Origin: an uncultured Phycisphaerales bacterium
Lineage (GTDB): Bacteria > Planctomycetota > Phycisphaerae > WQYP01
Reading direction: 5' to 3'
Length of the DNA: 7,452 nucleotides
NCBI GenBank assembly: GCA_937901265.1
Contig: CALCHA010000209.1
Location: forward strand, 1-7,452
Within the stretch, counting starts at the first letter, position 1, and each line of letters opens with the position of its first letter. This document shows positions 6,078 through 7,452 of this stretch, piece by piece. The translations under genes were made by a program, and so were the position numbers. A model generated the notes under the pieces. It did no database searches, was not told where the DNA came from, and saw only the letters and a program-made list of their open reading frames with translations.

Positions 6078-6536
6078 ATGTCCGAACCGCTTGCCTATCG
6101 TGCTCCCCCTGCTTCTCCGTCGCGCCGTGCAGCGGTCGCCCAGGTCCTGTTGCTTATGCTGGGCGGATTTCTGCTCCTGGGGGGCGTGGCCACCTGGTTT
6201 TTCATCTTCCACGATGCTGGTGGACCGCTGCCTCCCGCGAAGGGTGAAGACATCGTGGCGGCAACCCTGCTGCTGGTGGCCGGTGCCCTGTACTTTGGAT
6301 CCGCGATCGCGCCCCGGCGCCATCAGCGAAAGGCACTGGTCATCGCGACGGTGACGGCGTCGGTGCACTTTCTCCTGCTGATCCTCGGTCTTGTCGTCGC
6401 CACGCCGGAATTTCTGGCGCTGGCTCGGAGCGATGTCGCTGGGGCCTCGATCACCGCCGGGCTCGCTCTTTGTCATTTCGGGATTGTGGGCCTGCTTCTC
6501 TATCTGCTGCTCCACACACTTCGCAGGAAGTCGTGA
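6078..6536 (+). CDS. Small four-helix membrane protein of unknown function
   Basis: I do not recognise this 152-residue protein. After a Pro/Arg-rich cytoplasmic-looking N-terminus (residues 1-19) it has four hydrophobic segments: about 20-44 (AQVLLLMLGGFLLLGGVATW), 59-78, 86-108 and 121-146. It ends in a basic tail, TLRRKS. A short loop with PLPPAKGED joins helices 1 and 2, and RRHQRK lies between helices 2 and 3. The positive charges at the N-terminus, after helix 2 and at the C-terminus suggest that both ends are inside. The ATG at 6078 is preferred over the in-frame ATG at 6036 because the preceding TACAAT box fits a leaderless start, and the upstream codons run through a repeat. The plus-strand frame is more credible than the overlapping antisense frame, which is rich in Arg and Gln. 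It converges on the DUF5615 gene with only 5 bases between the stop codons. Confidence 0.75.
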   Translation: MSEPLAYRAPPASPSRRAAVAQVLLLMLGGFLLLGGVATWFFIFHDAGGPLPPAKGEDIVAATLLLVAGALYFGSAIAPRRHQRKALVIATVTASVHFLLLILGLVVATPEFLALARSDVAGASITAGLALCHFGIVGLLLYLLLHTLRRKS

Positions 6537-6541
6537 GGTAG

Positions 6542-6913
6542 TCAGAGCGGGACGTAGCGGGTGAGGTTGCGCACTTCCTGGGGAGCTGCGGCGAAGGCGA
6601 GCAGGATCAGGTCATCAAGCACTTCGTGCCAGGGGTGGCCCGCACGAATGAGAAAAATGCCCGGCGAGAAGCCCCCCGCGGCGCGGTGGTCGGCGAGGTG
6701 CTGTGGAAGGGTGCGGAAATCACGAGAAATAAGTGTTCGGTCGTGCTGCTCGCACCAGCGGAGGAGGTCGGGGTCGACCGTGGAAAGAGGCGGCGCGTCG
6801 GGGTCGCCGACCTGGAGGAGGTCGAGATCTGTGCCCCTGGCTCGCGCGGCGAGGCGCAGGGAATCGGCGAGGTCGCCGCGGAGGTTTTCGTCAATGAGAT
6901 ACTTCAGCGGCAT
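6542..6913 (-). CDS. DUF5615 PIN-like domain protein, probable toxin of a toxin-antitoxin pair
   Basis: A 123-residue protein of the DUF5615 (COG4634) PIN-like family, predicted ribonucleases that act as toxins. The N-terminal MPLKYLIDENLRGDL contains the characteristic D-E-N (residues 8-10). A second acidic site lies in RTLISRDFRTL (Asp65), corresponding to the usual 'TRDxDF' block. The C-terminal half, with GIFLIRAGHPWHEVLDDLI, is also typical. The ATG at 6913 was chosen because the family begins with this strand. It lies inside the end of the upstream DUF433 gene, overlapping it by 23 bases in another frame, so translation is probably coupled; only a weak AGG precedes it. The in-frame extension to 6985 would overlap the antitoxin deeply and has no family character. 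Toxin activity is inferred from the family and pairing, not visible directly. Confidence 0.88.
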   Translation of the reverse strand: MPLKYLIDENLRGDLADSLRLAARARGTDLDLLQVGDPDAPPLSTVDPDLLRWCEQHDRTLISRDFRTLPQHLADHRAAGGFSPGIFLIRAGHPWHEVLDDLILLAFAAAPQEVRNLTRYVPL

Positions 6914-7241
6914 GATGAGCCTGGCGTCGCAGGTCCTGGAGACGGCGGAGGAGTTCGGCGCGCGAGGGGCCCGGCGCGGCAACATTTTCCTGGGCCCGCA
7001 AGTCGCCGGCGTAGGTCTGCAGGTAGGCGTCCAGTTCGGGCTGGTGATCGAGGTAGAAGGCGATCACTTTGTGGATGGTGGAGGTTTTCAGGGTGGGGAA
7101 AACCAGGGCGATGGATTCGGGCGATTCCCCGGCGTTGTAGTGGGTGAGGAGATGGTAGAGCGAAATGCGGTGGCCGACGACGCGGACTTCGCCATCGGCG
7201 TGATGGAGGAAATTGGGGAGTGGCGGGAAGAGGGTGGACAT
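6891..7241 (-). CDS. DUF433 family protein, probable antitoxin
   Basis: A 116-residue protein with a DUF433 (COG2442) core, a small helix-turn-helix-like domain found as the antitoxin partner of PIN-like toxins. The core spans residues about 18-75: EVRVVGHRISLYHLLTHYNAGESPESIALVFPTL and onward, with the G-x-R-I-S motif at 23-27 and the 'aG-sPe-Ia--fp-L' pattern at 37-51. An unusual tail of about 40 residues (DAYLQTYAGDLRAQENV to the end, rich in Arg, Gln and His) follows the domain and probably contacts the toxin. The ATG at 7241 has GGAG 6 bases upstream (7248-7251). It is the first gene of the pair, the usual order for antitoxins, and could autoregulate the pair from the 63-base region upstream. 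That regulation is an inference from family behaviour. Confidence 0.88.
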   Translation of the reverse strand: MSTLFPPLPNFLHHADGEVRVVGHRISLYHLLTHYNAGESPESIALVFPTLKTSTIHKVIAFYLDHQPELDAYLQTYAGDLRAQENVAAPGPSRAELLRRLQDLRRQAHHAAEVSH

Positions 7242-7304
7242 GGGATGCTCCGTCGGGTGAGATCAGGATATCATGGGGGAGAGGCATTTCGAAGGAGTCG
7301 GTGC
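7242..7304. promoter_or_regulatory. Divergent promoter region of the toxin-antitoxin pair and the edge gene
   Basis: These 63 bases lie between divergent start codons. TATCAT at 7269-7274 (5 of 6 to the -10 consensus) could serve the plus-strand gene. On the minus strand TATCCT (7265-7270) could serve the antitoxin gene. The two overlap, so expression may be mutually exclusive. Neither has a good -35. Both ribosome binding sites are clear: GGAG for the antitoxin and GAAGGAG at 7291-7297. Confidence 0.35.
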
Positions 7305-7452
7305 ATGGCGGTGACGGCTGCAGAGTTGACGCGGGCCATGAAGGCATTCAAGCGGCGGTTGAAGTTGACGGCACTGGATGACGAATCGCGGCTGAGGCGG
7401 AGCCCGATGACCGGCGGAGGGACCAGCGGGATTGAGTCGCTCATTACGCCGC
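7305..7452 (+). CDS. Small hypothetical protein, N-terminal part (cut by the window end)
   Basis: An ATG at 7305 opens a frame of 49 codons that is still open at the window end. The product begins MAVTAAELTRAMKAFKRRL and continues with KLTALDDESRLRRSPMTGGGTSGIESLITPP. It is basic and helical at first, then Gly/Ser-rich. The ribosome binding site is excellent: GAAGGAG at 7291-7297 with a 7-base spacer, the strongest in the window. I know of no assigned function. The pattern 'RLKLTxLDDESRL...SGI' looks like a short conserved planctomycete protein I have a vague impression of, but this is not a firm identification. It is divergent from the antitoxin gene and shares its promoter region. Confidence 0.65.
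   Translation, partial: MAVTAAELTRAMKAFKRRLKLTALDDESRLRRSPMTGGGTSGIESLITP

Noticed and set aside
5892..6515. Minus-strand open frame (207 codons) across the divergent region
   Set aside because: Its Arg/Gln-rich product mirrors the hydrophobic codons of the plus-strand membrane protein, and it would overlap the amidohydrolase start.
1..7452. CRISPR array, tRNA, rRNA, riboswitch or phage genes
   Set aside because: No regularly spaced repeats beyond the short ones described, no cloverleaf or rRNA-like stretch, and no integrase, capsid or defence gene other than the toxin-antitoxin pair was seen by eye.

Overview
This is a GC-rich bacterial chromosomal window holding eight protein genes, two of them cut by the window edges. 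Several things suggest a planctomycete-like organism: the partner-rich SNF2 helicase with a SWIM zinc finger, an exported PL22-type oligogalacturonate lyase, short shuffled intergenic repeats of the 'CACGAAG' and 'TGAATGC' kinds, and one gene that looks leaderless. The phylum is an inference from gene style and was not tested by any search. No rRNA, tRNA, CRISPR array, transposase or phage gene was seen.

Region 1 (1-1708, minus strand) is a likely two-gene operon. A stand-alone PTS EIIA type-2 (PtsN/FruA-like) protein is followed after 51 bases by the N-terminal ~398 residues of a large protein with a SWIM zinc finger, probably a SNF2/DEAD helicase that continues beyond base 1. A well-spaced sigma70-like promoter at 1760-1788 supports the shorter EIIA start. 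Region 2 (1806-3141, minus) is an oligogalacturonate lyase-type beta-propeller with a clear signal peptide, followed by two hairpins. Region 3 (3302-4612, plus) is a DUF2254 four-helix membrane protein, divergent from the lyase.

Region 4 (4613-4977) is a 365-base non-coding stretch between convergent genes. It holds an imperfect inverted repeat built from CACGAAG units enclosing two further hairpins, and then a tandem pair of GC-rich repeats. Region 5 (4978-5895, minus) is an ACMSD-type amidohydrolase in which one expected metal-ligand histidine appears to be tyrosine. Region 6 (5896-6536) holds a heptamer tandem repeat, a -10 box placed for a leaderless start, and a small four-helix membrane protein of unknown role.

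Region 7 (6542-7241, minus) is a DUF433/DUF5615 toxin-antitoxin-like pair whose reading frames overlap by 23 bases. Region 8 (7305-7452, plus) is the start of a small hypothetical gene with a strong ribosome binding site, divergent from the antitoxin and cut by the window end.

The genes do not form one pathway. The clearest functional units are the EIIA/SNF2 operon and the toxin-antitoxin pair. The lyase and the amidohydrolase could both serve carbohydrate or aromatic catabolism, but nothing here links them directly.
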